Both the position numbers and the translations under genes were made by a program. From assembly GCA_030606285.1 (NCBI GenBank), contig JAUWGS010000019.1, positions 1 through 39,498 of the forward strand: 39,498 nt of DNA. Reading direction: 5' to 3'. Source of the stretch: Planctomycetales bacterium. Lineage in GTDB: Bacteria > 4484-113. The stretch's first letter is position 1, and each line of letters begins with the position of its first letter. Positions 31,004 to 38,655 of this stretch are shown here, piece after piece. Under the pieces are notes generated by a model. It worked only from the letters and a program-made list of their open reading frames with translations, did not search any database and was not told where the DNA came from.

Positions 31004-33481
31004 GTGGCTGAGTACGACTTTAAACGCATCGAGGAACACTGGCAGCGCCAATGGGCCGACAACCAGGCATTCGCCGCACACACTCCGTTAGACCGTGAGG
31101 ACAAGGCCTACGTCCTCGTAATGTTCCCTTATCCTTCCGGCGACCTGCACATGGGTCACCTGCGCAACTACACCATCGGTGACGTCGTCGCCCGCTACCG
31201 CCGCCTGCAGGGCAAGAACGTGCTCAACCCGATGGGCTGGGACGCCTTCGGGCTGCCGGCAGAGCAGTCGGCGATTGACCAGAGCATCCATCCCCGCGAA
31301 CTCACTAACACTGCGGTGGAGAACTACCGCCGTCAGCTCATGAGCGCCGGCATCGCCTACGACTGGAGCCGGGAGGTAAATACTTCCACGCCCGAGTACT
31401 ACCGCTGGACGCAGTGGCTGTTCCTCAAGCTGTACGAGATGGGGCTGGTCTATAAGAAGGACGCGCCGGTGAACTGGTGCAACGAGCACGGCGTGCTGGC
31501 GAACGAGGAGGCGGCCGACGGCACCTGCTGGCGCTGTGGCAAGCCGGTGGTGCGGCGCAACCTGTCGCAGTGGTTCGTGCGCACTACCGCCTTCGCGGAA
31601 GAACTCCTCGCCGGTCTTGACGATGTGATCCACTGGCCGGAGAACATCCGCGCGATGCAGCGCAACTGGATAGGCCGCAGCGAAGGAACGAGCATCAAAT
31701 TCCAGATACCGGCCATCGGCGAGACGATCAGCGTCTTCACGACGCGGGCCGACACGCTGTACGGCGTGACGTTCGTCAGCATCGCGCCGGAGCATCCGCT
31801 TGCTGACCGGTTGGCGGAAGCCGGCGGAACTAAGCGCGAGCTGGCGGCACTTCGCGAACGCGCCGCGCGGCAGACGGCGATAGAGCGGGGCGCGGAGGAG
31901 CGCGAGAAAGAAGGTATCGACCTCGGCGTGGGCATCAGGCATCCGCTCACGGGCGGGGACGTTGCGGTCTTCGCCGCCGACTACGTGCTGATGGAGTACG
32001 GCACGGGCATCGTTATGGGCGTTCCAGCTCACGACACCCGCGACCACGCCTTTGCAGAGAAATACGGCATACCCATAGTCCGGGTAATTAAGGAGGCTGA
32101 CGGCAGCGAGCCCGAGCTGCCGTTCACCGGCTACGGACAGATGGCGGATTCGGGCAAGTACAGCGGGCTTACGAGCGATGAAGGTATCGCGCAGCTAAAC
32201 GACGACCTGGCGGCGCAGGATATGGGCGGCGCAACGGTCGAATACAAGCTTCGCGACTGGCTGGTGTCTCGCCAGCGTTACTGGGGCGTGCCCATCCCCA
32301 TCATCAACTGCGAAAAATGCGGTCACGTGCCGGTGGCATACGAAGACCTTCCGGTGCTGCTGCCCGAAGAGGTGGAGTTCAGCGCCGATACCGACGCGCG
32401 GTTAGCGACCAACCGCGAGTTTATAGAGACGACCTGCCCCAAATGCGGCGGCGCAGCCAAGCGCGAGGCGGACACGCTCTCCACGTTCGTGTGCAGCTCG
32501 TGGTACTACCTGCGCTTCACCGACCCGCACAACGATAAAGCCGCTTTTGATCCAGAGATCTGCAACGCGTGGATGCCGGTGGACAACTACATCGGCGGAA
32601 AAGAGCACGTCGTCGGCCATATGCTCTATTCGCGCTTCATCTGCCACGCATTGAGCCGCGCGGGAATACTCGACTTCCGCGAGCCGTTCGCCCGCTATTT
32701 CTCCCAGGGCATTTTGTACAAGGACGGCGCGAAGATGAGCAAGAGCCGGGGCAACGTGGTCAGCATCGACCACTTCCTCGATCGCTACGGCGCTGACACG
32801 GCGCGGATGATAAGCCTCTTCTGGGGACCGCCGGAGCGCGATGTCGAGTGGCAGGAAGGCGGCGTGGGCGGCTGCTTCCGCTTCCTCAAGCGCTTTCACG
32901 CGTTCTTCACCGCAGTCTGGCCCGACGTGGCGCAGGCCATCTCGCCGGACAGCGGTGATGCGTCAGAGGATGCGCAGCGCATCCTCAGCATCGTCCACGG
33001 CGGCGTCAGAGACATCACCCAGATGATGGACAACTGGCGCTACAACACGGTGATAAGCTCGCTCATGGTCTTCCTCAATCGCCTGAGCGAGTTCTGGGAT
33101 GGGCTGCCGGATGAAAGGCGCGCCGACGGCAACATCCAGGCCCTGTTGCGAGAAGCGCTGCTGGTCTACATACGGCTGCTTTCGCCGATTGCGCCGCACC
33201 TGTCCGAAGAGCTGTGGCACGTGGCGGGGCAGGAAGGCTTCGTAATGCACTCGCGCTGGCCGGAGTACGACGAGCGCTTCCTGCAAATAAGCGAGGTGGA
33301 ATACGGCATCAGCGTGAACGGCAAGCCGCGCAGCCGGGTAACGGTGCCGGTCGAGACACCCGATGCCGAGCTGGAAAAGCTCGCCCTGGCCGATGAGAAC
33401 ATCCAGCGCCATATCGCCGGAAAGCAGGTGGTGAAGGTAATCGTCATCCGCGACCGGCTGGTGAATATCGTGGTCAAGTAA
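31004..33481 (+). CDS. leuS: Leucyl-tRNA synthetase
   Basis: Class Ia synthetase that charges tRNA-Leu and edits mischarged tRNA. The 825-residue protein is of normal bacterial length. It shows the HIGH box variant HMGH (49-52), WDAFGLPAEQSAI, the CP1 editing domain (about 220-400, with the conserved TTRADTLYG and GIVMGVPAHDTRDH), zinc-like cysteines CPKCGGAAKREADT, the KMSKS motif KMSKSRGN (from 577) and the C-terminal anticodon-binding part. The start is a GTG, preceded by an AGGTG Shine-Dalgarno-like sequence eight bases upstream. It leads the operon leuS-comEA-yggU and is divergent from addBA. Confidence 0.97.
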   Translation: MAEYDFKRIEEHWQRQWADNQAFAAHTPLDREDKAYVLVMFPYPSGDLHMGHLRNYTIGDVVARYRRLQGKNVLNPMGWDAFGLPAEQSAIDQSIHPRELTNTAVENYRRQLMSAGIAYDWSREVNTSTPEYYRWTQWLFLKLYEMGLVYKKDAPVNWCNEHGVLANEEAADGTCWRCGKPVVRRNLSQWFVRTTAFAEELLAGLDDVIHWPENIRAMQRNWIGRSEGTSIKFQIPAIGETISVFTTRADTLYGVTFVSIAPEHPLADRLAEAGGTKRELAALRERAARQTAIERGAEEREKEGIDLGVGIRHPLTGGDVAVFAADYVLMEYGTGIVMGVPAHDTRDHAFAEKYGIPIVRVIKEADGSEPELPFTGYGQMADSGKYSGLTSDEGIAQLNDDLAAQDMGGATVEYKLRDWLVSRQRYWGVPIPIINCEKCGHVPVAYEDLPVLLPEEVEFSADTDARLATNREFIETTCPKCGGAAKREADTLSTFVCSSWYYLRFTDPHNDKAAFDPEICNAWMPVDNYIGGKEHVVGHMLYSRFICHALSRAGILDFREPFARYFSQGILYKDGAKMSKSRGNVVSIDHFLDRYGADTARMISLFWGPPERDVEWQEGGVGGCFRFLKRFHAFFTAVWPDVAQAISPDSGDASEDAQRILSIVHGGVRDITQMMDNWRYNTVISSLMVFLNRLSEFWDGLPDERRADGNIQALLREALLVYIRLLSPIAPHLSEELWHVAGQEGFVMHSRWPEYDERFLQISEVEYGISVNGKPRSRVTVPVETPDAELEKLALADENIQRHIAGKQVVKVIVIRDRLVNIVVK

Positions 33482-33495
33482 AACCGGGGGGTAAT

Positions 33496-33927
33496 GTGAG
33501 CCTTCAGGAGAAGGTGATAGTGTTCGCCGCGGGCGTGGTGCTGCTCGTGTCGGTCGCTATCGGCTACACTGCGCTTTTCGGGCATTCGAAGCTCACCCGG
33601 CCGTTTGCGGAATTCCCGGGAGTCGTCGCCGGCGAACAGCCGGGAGAATACAGCCTGCTGACGCTGCCGGAAGAAACTGCTGCACAAGCCAGCGGTGATT
33701 CCGCCCCGGCACAGCTTCAGGATGTGAAGTTCCCGCTCGACCTGAATACCGCCACCGCCGCCGAGCTTCAGATACTCCCCGGCATCGGGCCGGTGCTGGC
33801 GGAACGTATCCTGGACTACCGCGCCGAGATAGGGGGGTTTTCCACGGTGGAGCAGCTTCTGGAGGTCAGGGGAATAGGCGAAAAGAAGCTCGACGCTGTT
33901 CGAGACCTCGTTGTGGTGAAACAGTGA
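33496..33927 (+). CDS. comEA: ComEA-like helix-hairpin-helix DNA-binding membrane protein
   Basis: The 143-residue protein has one N-terminal membrane segment (about 5-25, VIVFAAGVVLLVSVAIGY), a Pro/Ala/Glu-rich linker and a C-terminal helix-hairpin-helix pair: LDLNTATAAELQILPGIGPV then LLEVRGIGEKKLDAVRDLVV. That arrangement is typical of ComEA, which binds incoming double-stranded DNA during natural transformation. The protein is rather short between membrane and domain. The start is a GTG with a G-rich Shine-Dalgarno (GGGGGG) 4-6 bases upstream, 14 bases after leuS. The stop overlaps the yggU start (GTGA). Other competence genes are not seen here, so the role in uptake is inferred. Confidence 0.82.
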   Translation: MSLQEKVIVFAAGVVLLVSVAIGYTALFGHSKLTRPFAEFPGVVAGEQPGEYSLLTLPEETAAQASGDSAPAQLQDVKFPLDLNTATAAELQILPGIGPVLAERILDYRAEIGGFSTVEQLLEVRGIGEKKLDAVRDLVVVKQ

Positions 33928-34220
33928 GCTACCTGCAGGAGAAGATCGGCGCTGTAGTGCTGCACGTCAAGGCGCTGCCGGGCTCAAGGCGCGACGAGGT
34001 GCGCGGCGTGGATGGTGGTGTGCTGAAGGTCGCGGTGACCGCCCCACCGGAGAAGGGCAAGGCGAACAAGGCGCTGCTTGCGGTGCTCGCGGAATTCCTG
34101 GGCGTTCCGCGCCGGGATGTCACGATAATCAGTGGCGAAACCTCGCGCGACAAGCGCATCGAAGTGGCAGGCGTCACGGTAGCGCAGGTAGAGGAGAAAC
34201 TGGCGAAGCTTGAACGCTAG
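33924..34220 (+). CDS. yggU: DUF167/UPF0235 (YggU) family protein
   Basis: The 98-residue protein matches the DUF167 family: VVLHVKALPGSRRDEV, then VAVTAPPEKGKANKALLAVL and VTIISGETSRDKRIEV. The family has a small alpha/beta fold, wide bacterial and eukaryotic distribution and no settled function. The GTG start overlaps the comEA stop by four bases. The stop codon TAG is part of CTAG, which is at the same time the reverse-strand stop of rpmB, so the two convergent genes overlap by two bases of stop codon. Confidence 0.85.
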   Translation: MSYLQEKIGAVVLHVKALPGSRRDEVRGVDGGVLKVAVTAPPEKGKANKALLAVLAEFLGVPRRDVTIISGETSRDKRIEVAGVTVAQVEEKLAKLER

Positions 34221-34429
34221 TCCTGCTTCTTCTTGCGGATGCGCACGGGCTTGGACATCGTTCTGAGCGCTTTCACCGACATCTTCACCTGCTTCTTGTT
34301 GCCGTTCTCGTCGATAACGGTGACCTTGCGCAGATTGGGGAACCAGCGGCGCTTGGTGTGCCGCTGCGAATGCGACACCTTATAGCCCGTTACGGGCTTT
34401 TTGCCGGTTACTTCACATTTCTTCGACAT
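34217..34429 (-). CDS. rpmB: 50S ribosomal protein L28
   Basis: The 70-residue, highly basic protein is L28: MSKKCEVTGKKPVTGYKVSH, then RRWFPNLRKVTV and a Lys/Arg-rich tail PVRIRKKKQD. It has a single Cys (position 5), not the four-cysteine zinc form. The ATG at 34429 has a good Shine-Dalgarno (GGGAGG, five bases upstream) and a TTGACA/17/TATGTT promoter about 44 bases further up. Longer reading frames upstream are not needed. A short hairpin lies in the leader. The stop overlaps the stop of convergent yggU. Confidence 0.95.
   Translation of the reverse strand: MSKKCEVTGKKPVTGYKVSHSQRHTKRRWFPNLRKVTVIDENGNKKQVKMSVKALRTMSKPVRIRKKKQD
34384..34402 (+). terminator. Plus-strand terminator-like hairpin inside rpmB
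   Basis: AGCCCG (34384-34389) and CGGGCT (34393-34398) pair around TTA and are followed by four further T residues on the plus strand. It could end the leuS-comEA-yggU transcript about 160 bases past the yggU stop, antisense within rpmB. The same bases encode the conserved KKPVTGY of L28, so coincidence is possible. Confidence 0.4.
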
Positions 34430-34441
34430 AGCCGCCTCCCC

Positions 34442-34458
34442 ACGGGCATTCGGCCCGT
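34442..34458 (-). promoter_or_regulatory. Leader hairpin before rpmB
   Basis: On the mRNA ACGGGC and GCCCGT pair around CGAAT, ending four bases before the Shine-Dalgarno GGGAGG. It could modulate L28 translation. On the plus strand the same palindrome is followed by TTTT and may be terminator-like. Confidence 0.4.
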
Positions 34459-34472
34459 TTTGAGGGCGAGTA

Positions 34473-34501
34473 AACATAACACAGGGGTATGCACGTGTCA
34501 A
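34473..34501 (-). promoter_or_regulatory. rpmB promoter
   Basis: The best -35 in the window: perfect TTGACA (34501-34496), 17 bases, then TATGTT (34478-34473) with TG one base before it. Expected strong constitutive promoter. Confidence 0.7.
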
Positions 34502-34569
34502 ACCAGATGCCCGTCGCGCTTGATTCTTGGCTAACGTGACGGTAAGCTTCAACCGTGGCTGTGTGGTGA

Positions 34570-35463
34570 ATGGCAATAAGGCAACATACCGCTTGGGTTT
34601 CCGCTCTAGGCCTCGCGCTGGCTCTTGTGGCGCTAACATCGTGCCCCTGCGAGGCCGAGGTCGCGGGAGCTGGCGAGGAACAGCCTGTTGAAGCTGATGA
34701 CGCTGCGGCGACAATTGAAGAAGTCGCAGCAATGGAGGCAACTGACATGCTCCGGATAACGACTCTCTACGACAACTACCAGCATGACGAGAAACTGAGA
34801 ACCAATTGGGGTTTTTCCTGCCTGGTCGAGCTTGGCGACAGCGTCGTACTGTTCGATACCGGCGGCGATAGCCCGACTCTGCTGTACAACGTCGACGAGC
34901 TGGGCATAGATCTTAAGCGCGTGCAGGCTCTGGTGCTGTCCCACGACCATGGCGACCACACGGGTGGCGCGGGGGGCGTCCTGAAGCGCTGTCCGGGCCT
35001 GAAGGTCTATGCTTGCGGCTCATTCTCACCCCGCACAAAGCGCGTGATTACCGGCAACGGGGGCAAACTTGTTGAGGTCACCAGCCCGATTGAGATTCTG
35101 CCCGGTATCCAGAGCACCGGTGAGATGGGCGCGGGCATCCACGAGCAGAGCCTGGTGGTGGATACCGGAAGCGGCATCGTTGTTATAACCGGCTGCGCGC
35201 ATCCGGGCATCGTCGGCATCGTGCGAAAGGCGAAGCAGCTCGTCAAAGGCGACGTCCTGCTGGTAATGGGCGGATTTCACCTGATGGGCACGCCGGGACC
35301 GGTGGTGGAGCGCGCCGTCGCTGACCTCAAAGACCTCGGTGTCCGGAAGGTGTCCCCCAGCCACTGCACGGGTGACGCGGCGATTGCGTTGTTTAGCGAA
35401 GCGTTCGGCGAAAACTTCATGCCCGGCGGCGTAGGATTGGTCGTGGAATTCCCTATGAAATAA
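34570..35463 (+). CDS. Exported metallo-beta-lactamase-fold lipoprotein (COG1237-like)
   Basis: The 297-residue protein has a lipoprotein signal ending in lipobox LTSC (Cys25), a Glu/Ala-rich linker (26-58) and a metallo-beta-lactamase domain with the zinc motif SHDHGDHTGG (His125, Asp129, His130 among ligands), later VVITGCAHPG, VMGGFHL and SPSHCTGD. These blocks fit the COG1237 branch (annotated as methanopterin-biosynthesis-like hydrolases), which are usually cytoplasmic; the export signal here is the odd point. The reaction is unknown. A promoter is not clear; the region upstream is shared with that of divergent rpmB. Confidence 0.8.
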   Translation: MAIRQHTAWVSALGLALALVALTSCPCEAEVAGAGEEQPVEADDAAATIEEVAAMEATDMLRITTLYDNYQHDEKLRTNWGFSCLVELGDSVVLFDTGGDSPTLLYNVDELGIDLKRVQALVLSHDHGDHTGGAGGVLKRCPGLKVYACGSFSPRTKRVITGNGGKLVEVTSPIEILPGIQSTGEMGAGIHEQSLVVDTGSGIVVITGCAHPGIVGIVRKAKQLVKGDVLLVMGGFHLMGTPGPVVERAVADLKDLGVRKVSPSHCTGDAAIALFSEAFGENFMPGGVGLVVEFPMK

Positions 35464-35527
35464 GGCAGGGCGTGCCTCGTACGCTCATGCAGACAATATA
35501 ACCACTTACGCGCGCCGCCTTCTGAAG

Positions 35528-35583
35528 GGTGGGGTCGCGCCGTCGCCATAGCGCCATTGCGCGTCGGCGACTTGTGCCCCACC
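35528..35583. repeat. Long three-tier nested hairpin
   Basis: GGTGGGG (35528-35534)/CCCCACC (35577-35583) enclose GTCGCC (35542-35547)/GGCGAC (35566-35571), which enclose GCGC (35551-35554)/GCGC (35559-35562) around CATT. Upstream lies CCTTCTGAAGG, a small palindrome that resembles the CCTTCTGG border of the repeat family at 24273. Confidence 0.55.
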
Positions 35584-35629
35584 GCATCCTTTCTGAATGA
35601 CCGGTGTTTCGCGGGACGCGAGATGACTT

Positions 35630-35662
35630 CCAGAAGGTGCGGCACGAGACCGCACCCTACAG
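35630..35662. repeat. Palindromic repeat element, copy 2 of the covarying family
   Basis: Reverse-complement counterpart of 24273-24305: 26 of 33 positions agree, flanks CTGTAGGG and CCTTCTGG are identical, and two of the stem changes are compensated on the other arm (C-G to U-A, G-C to C-G). Stem here GGTGCGG/CCGCACC with loop CACGAGA on the plus strand. Confidence 0.65.
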
Positions 35663-35673
35663 CGCTTTCCCCC

Positions 35674-35708
35674 GCTACCGGCTATTTACCCGCCATAGCT
35701 TCAGCGAC
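35674..35708. repeat. Dispersed 35-bp repeat, copy 2
   Basis: Same orientation as 2161-2195, 31 of 35 positions identical, including the core GGCTATTTACCCGCCATAGC. Lies just beyond the 3' end of the decayed repeat-protein fragment. Confidence 0.7.
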
Positions 35709-35732
35709 GGCGGGCTGGCCCCTGGCTACTTC

Positions 35733-36012
35733 CTAATAACAGATGGCGAACTTGAGGTCGCCGTTGGTCCAGCGGCAGTAGCTAATCGCGGGATTTCCGT
35801 TGACAACTGCGAGCGAAGTCCACCAGCCCACATTTCCCTCGCTTTCCACAGTTACAGGGGTGTCCCAGCTTCCCCCGCCGGCATCACTTGCCCGCACATA
35901 CTTCAGGTCGTCTTTGGTGTTGGTGTAGTCGCGGTAGCTGATAGCTGGATGCCCATTGACCACACAGAGCGAGGCACCCCGACTCCCACCACTGTCCACG
36001 ACCACGATGTTA
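35733..36012 (-). pseudogene. Fragment of a beta-propeller-like repeat protein
   Basis: Immediately after the double stop (TAG TAA) of the FN3 lipoprotein, a different frame encodes about 92 residues with two copies of a roughly 50-residue repeat: SLCVVNGHPAISYRDYTNT...DLKYVRASDAGGGSW and SLAVVNGNPAISYCRWTNGDLKF. Such repeats are normally found many times in a row in extracellular propeller-like proteins. There is no start codon or ribosome site at the head of this fragment, so it looks like the 3' end of a gene brought in by recombination or left by a deletion. It may also be a frameshifted continuation of the upstream gene. Confidence 0.6.
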
Positions 36013-38526
36013 CTACACCGGTCCAGCGCTCCCTTCGTCGGCGTTGCTGAAGGCGCCCTCGGCGAGCGAGTTGGTGGCTTTGAGCTTGTACCAGTAGCTA
36101 GTGCCAGGCTCAAACGGGCCGTCCAGATATGGACTGGCGTCGTCGGTGCCGATCTCGGTGTAGGTCCCGGTCTCGGTTTCCGACCGGTAGATGGCGTAGT
36201 CCGTCGCGCCGGTCACGGCGCTCCAGGTGATTTCGATCTGGTCCTCGTAGTCGCCATCCGATGCCTGGACGTTCAGCGGCGGTGCAAGGCCGCGATAGCC
36301 GCTGTCGTCGGCGCTTTTCGCGCCTTCGTCTGTGTTGTAGAGCGCGCTTGTGCAATACCAGTAGAGCGTATCGTGCTCCGCTGTATCATCGCCATAACCC
36401 GACGATGGCGCGGGCACTGTATCCAGCAGAACCGGTGCCGGATCGTTATCGACGGTGCTGCGATATATCCGGTAATGCGTCGCCTGCGACACCACATCCC
36501 ACGATACGTTCACGCCTGTGGTATTCGTGCCATCGCTTGCGCTCACGCTCGCCGGGATTCCAATACCACGCCAACCTTCGGCGGACTCACTCAGAGGACT
36601 TCTCTCCTCGTCCGGCCCGGCGTGCAGCACAGTTACGAAGTAGAAGTAGTGCACACCCTCGGTGTCTGCCCAGTTGGCCGCAGTGTCCTCGTAGCTGGTG
36701 GTAGGCGCTTCGACCTCATCGAGATATGTAGGATCAGGATCGTCTGCCGTAACGCTTCGATATACCCAGTAGCGAGTCGCGTTGTTCACCGCATCCCAGC
36801 CCACTGCCACCTTGCCGGCGAATGTGCCCTGTGTAGCAACCATACCATCGGGAGTACTGAGCCCACGATGTCCCAAGTCGCCTATGCCGCGTTCCCCCTC
36901 AATGAAGTAGAAGTGCGGCACGTTCCACGGCACGGTGGTGTCCGTACACGCATGCTCCGGCGGGAACACCGTGGCTATCAGCTCCTCATCCCCCTCTACC
37001 TCGTCGGTATCCCGGTACACGTTGTATTGACCCGGCGGAACCTCGAGCTCGCCCCAGACCAGCTCCACCCGATCCGGCCAAAGGCCGTCCGTCGCCATCA
37101 TCTGTCCCGGCTCAAGCTCACCCATGAACCCGGCATTAGGCCCGCCCAGCGGCCCCTCGATGTCCTCGCCTATAGCCTGCACCCAGTAGTAGTAGGTTGG
37201 CCCGATTTCGCCGCTGTAGTCGTCGTAGCTTAGAGTACCTGCATCAATCTGCGAAAGCTCAGAGGGCTCGCCATCCTCGGTGTCTGAGCGCTGGACGGAA
37301 TACGCTTTTGCGCCTTCAACACTCTTCCATTTAATATGCACACGGTTGCTAAAAACACCATCCGAGGCGTCTATCGTCGTCGGTGCCGTCATCAGTCGAG
37401 TGCCACTCATGGGGAGATGACACCCACCGTAACCAGCATCGTTGCGTGCGCGAACGCTGTACTTGTACTCCTTGCCCGGCACGCCGATATCCCAAATGAA
37501 GCTCGGATACTGCGGGTCTGTTGCTGAATCAATAAAATCCTTATCCGGGGCGAATACCGAAGCGATATGATCGAGCGAAATCCCAACATCCGGGTCGGCG
37601 CGGAATATCTGATAGATGTCAACATCAGGATCGGGATTGCTGTCCCAGATAAGCGACACTCCAGCCGTGGACGTGCTTACCGAAAGCCCCGTCACCACCG
37701 CAGGCTCCGTGTACAGGTTCTCTGCCACCCAGCTTATGATTTCCTCAACCGTCAGGCCACCGGGATCGTCGTCCTCCTCCGACACTGTGCGCGCACGCGG
37801 CTCAATGGGGAAGTCTGCCACGTATCCCTCATCCGGCAGTGCGCTTGCAGCTCGCCCGCCGTTGCTCGCCAGCACGCAAAGGTAGAAGTTCCCGTTGGGC
37901 GACTTGAAGCGGCTCTGCAGCGTCTCCGAGTTCACCGTCAGCAGCGTGTCGACTTCCTCGTATGGCGGCTCATTGTCCCCAAACGGCCCGAACCAGCGCC
38001 AGGAGCCGAGGCTGTAGTCGGCGATGCCCACGTAATACACTAGCGGAATGTCTTCGTCCTGCCCGCCACCGAACACGCAGACCTCGCAGTCAATCAGCGT
38101 CTTCAAGGGCTTGGTGGCAGCACCTATGTTCTGGCCGTAGATGGCGTATGCGTACTCGCCGGTGGCGTAAGCGCGCAGCGTAAGATACGTCCCTTCCATC
38201 TCGACGTTCAGCCCGGAGGTGCCGTTGGTGCTGGTCTGTCCGTCCCTGTACGCTTCCCATCCCTCGCTGATCCTGGTGTCATCCTCCGATGCGCGGCGGG
38301 ATGCAGTAATGCATCCGTCAAGCTTCATCACTGGCGGCAGCACGCCGCTGCCAGTGCCACCCGTCTGCTCAGACCCGTCCTGCGCCTGTTGCGGCGATGG
38401 CATCGGCGTCAGCGAAAGCTGCGCAACCTGTGCGCGTCTATGCCCGCAGGCGGCAAGAATCAGCACGAGTATAACCGTCAGTGTTGTGATGACTGCGCAA
38501 ACAGCAAGTGTCTTCCTCTGAGACAT
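36013..38526 (-). CDS. Large lipoprotein with fibronectin type III-like repeats
   Basis: The 837-residue protein has a lipoprotein signal (MSQRKTLAV..., lipobox LAAC with Cys27), a Ser/Pro/Gly/Gln linker, and a domain of about 200 residues (KLDGCITASRRASEDDTRIS onward) of unknown type. From about 265 it contains six FN3-like repeats with a recurring VSWDVVxxAThYRIYRS-type core and the linker (Y/H)RGLAPPxNVxASDG. FN3-like repeats suggest surface display, adhesion or scaffolding. The ATG at 38526 is taken because the upstream GTG lies too near the G-rich sequence to be the start. It ends with TAG TAA. No catalytic motif is seen. The IS110-like element lies just upstream. Confidence 0.78.
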   Translation of the reverse strand: MSQRKTLAVCAVITTLTVILVLILAACGHRRAQVAQLSLTPMPSPQQAQDGSEQTGGTGSGVLPPVMKLDGCITASRRASEDDTRISEGWEAYRDGQTSTNGTSGLNVEMEGTYLTLRAYATGEYAYAIYGQNIGAATKPLKTLIDCEVCVFGGGQDEDIPLVYYVGIADYSLGSWRWFGPFGDNEPPYEEVDTLLTVNSETLQSRFKSPNGNFYLCVLASNGGRAASALPDEGYVADFPIEPRARTVSEEDDDPGGLTVEEIISWVAENLYTEPAVVTGLSVSTSTAGVSLIWDSNPDPDVDIYQIFRADPDVGISLDHIASVFAPDKDFIDSATDPQYPSFIWDIGVPGKEYKYSVRARNDAGYGGCHLPMSGTRLMTAPTTIDASDGVFSNRVHIKWKSVEGAKAYSVQRSDTEDGEPSELSQIDAGTLSYDDYSGEIGPTYYYWVQAIGEDIEGPLGGPNAGFMGELEPGQMMATDGLWPDRVELVWGELEVPPGQYNVYRDTDEVEGDEELIATVFPPEHACTDTTVPWNVPHFYFIEGERGIGDLGHRGLSTPDGMVATQGTFAGKVAVGWDAVNNATRYWVYRSVTADDPDPTYLDEVEAPTTSYEDTAANWADTEGVHYFYFVTVLHAGPDEERSPLSESAEGWRGIGIPASVSASDGTNTTGVNVSWDVVSQATHYRIYRSTVDNDPAPVLLDTVPAPSSGYGDDTAEHDTLYWYCTSALYNTDEGAKSADDSGYRGLAPPLNVQASDGDYEDQIEITWSAVTGATDYAIYRSETETGTYTEIGTDDASPYLDGPFEPGTSYWYKLKATNSLAEGAFSNADEGSAGPV

Positions 38527-38572
38527 GAACCCCACTCTCCCCGCGCCCTAACCGAGCGCATTGACTAGAGGT

Positions 38573-38581
38573 ATTATAACA
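38573..38581 (-). promoter_or_regulatory. Extended -10 promoter of the FN3 lipoprotein
   Basis: Minus-strand TGTTATAAT. A start near 38566 gives a leader of about 40 bases, unlike the near-leaderless units elsewhere. Confidence 0.55.
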
Positions 38582-38655
38582 GGGAAACAGCTATGCCGCC
38601 ACCAGCGCGCACAGCGTTACAGACGGATGCCGCGGTCTTCTCTTCTGTAGATACT

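Larger units (their letters stand above)
35464..35732. other. Repeat-rich intergenic region
   Basis: This stretch between the MBL gene and the decayed fragment carries at least three palindromic elements (35528-35583, 35630-35662, 35674-35708), described separately. No ORF in it resembles a known protein. Confidence 0.6.

Noticed and set aside
31088-32047. 319-residue minus-strand ORF opposite leuS
   Set aside because: Shadow of the synthetase; composition Val/Ala/Arg-rich without motifs.
35956-37233. 425-residue plus-strand ORF opposite the FN3 lipoprotein
   Set aside because: Shadow frame; the minus strand has a signal peptide and regular FN3 repeats, this strand has none.
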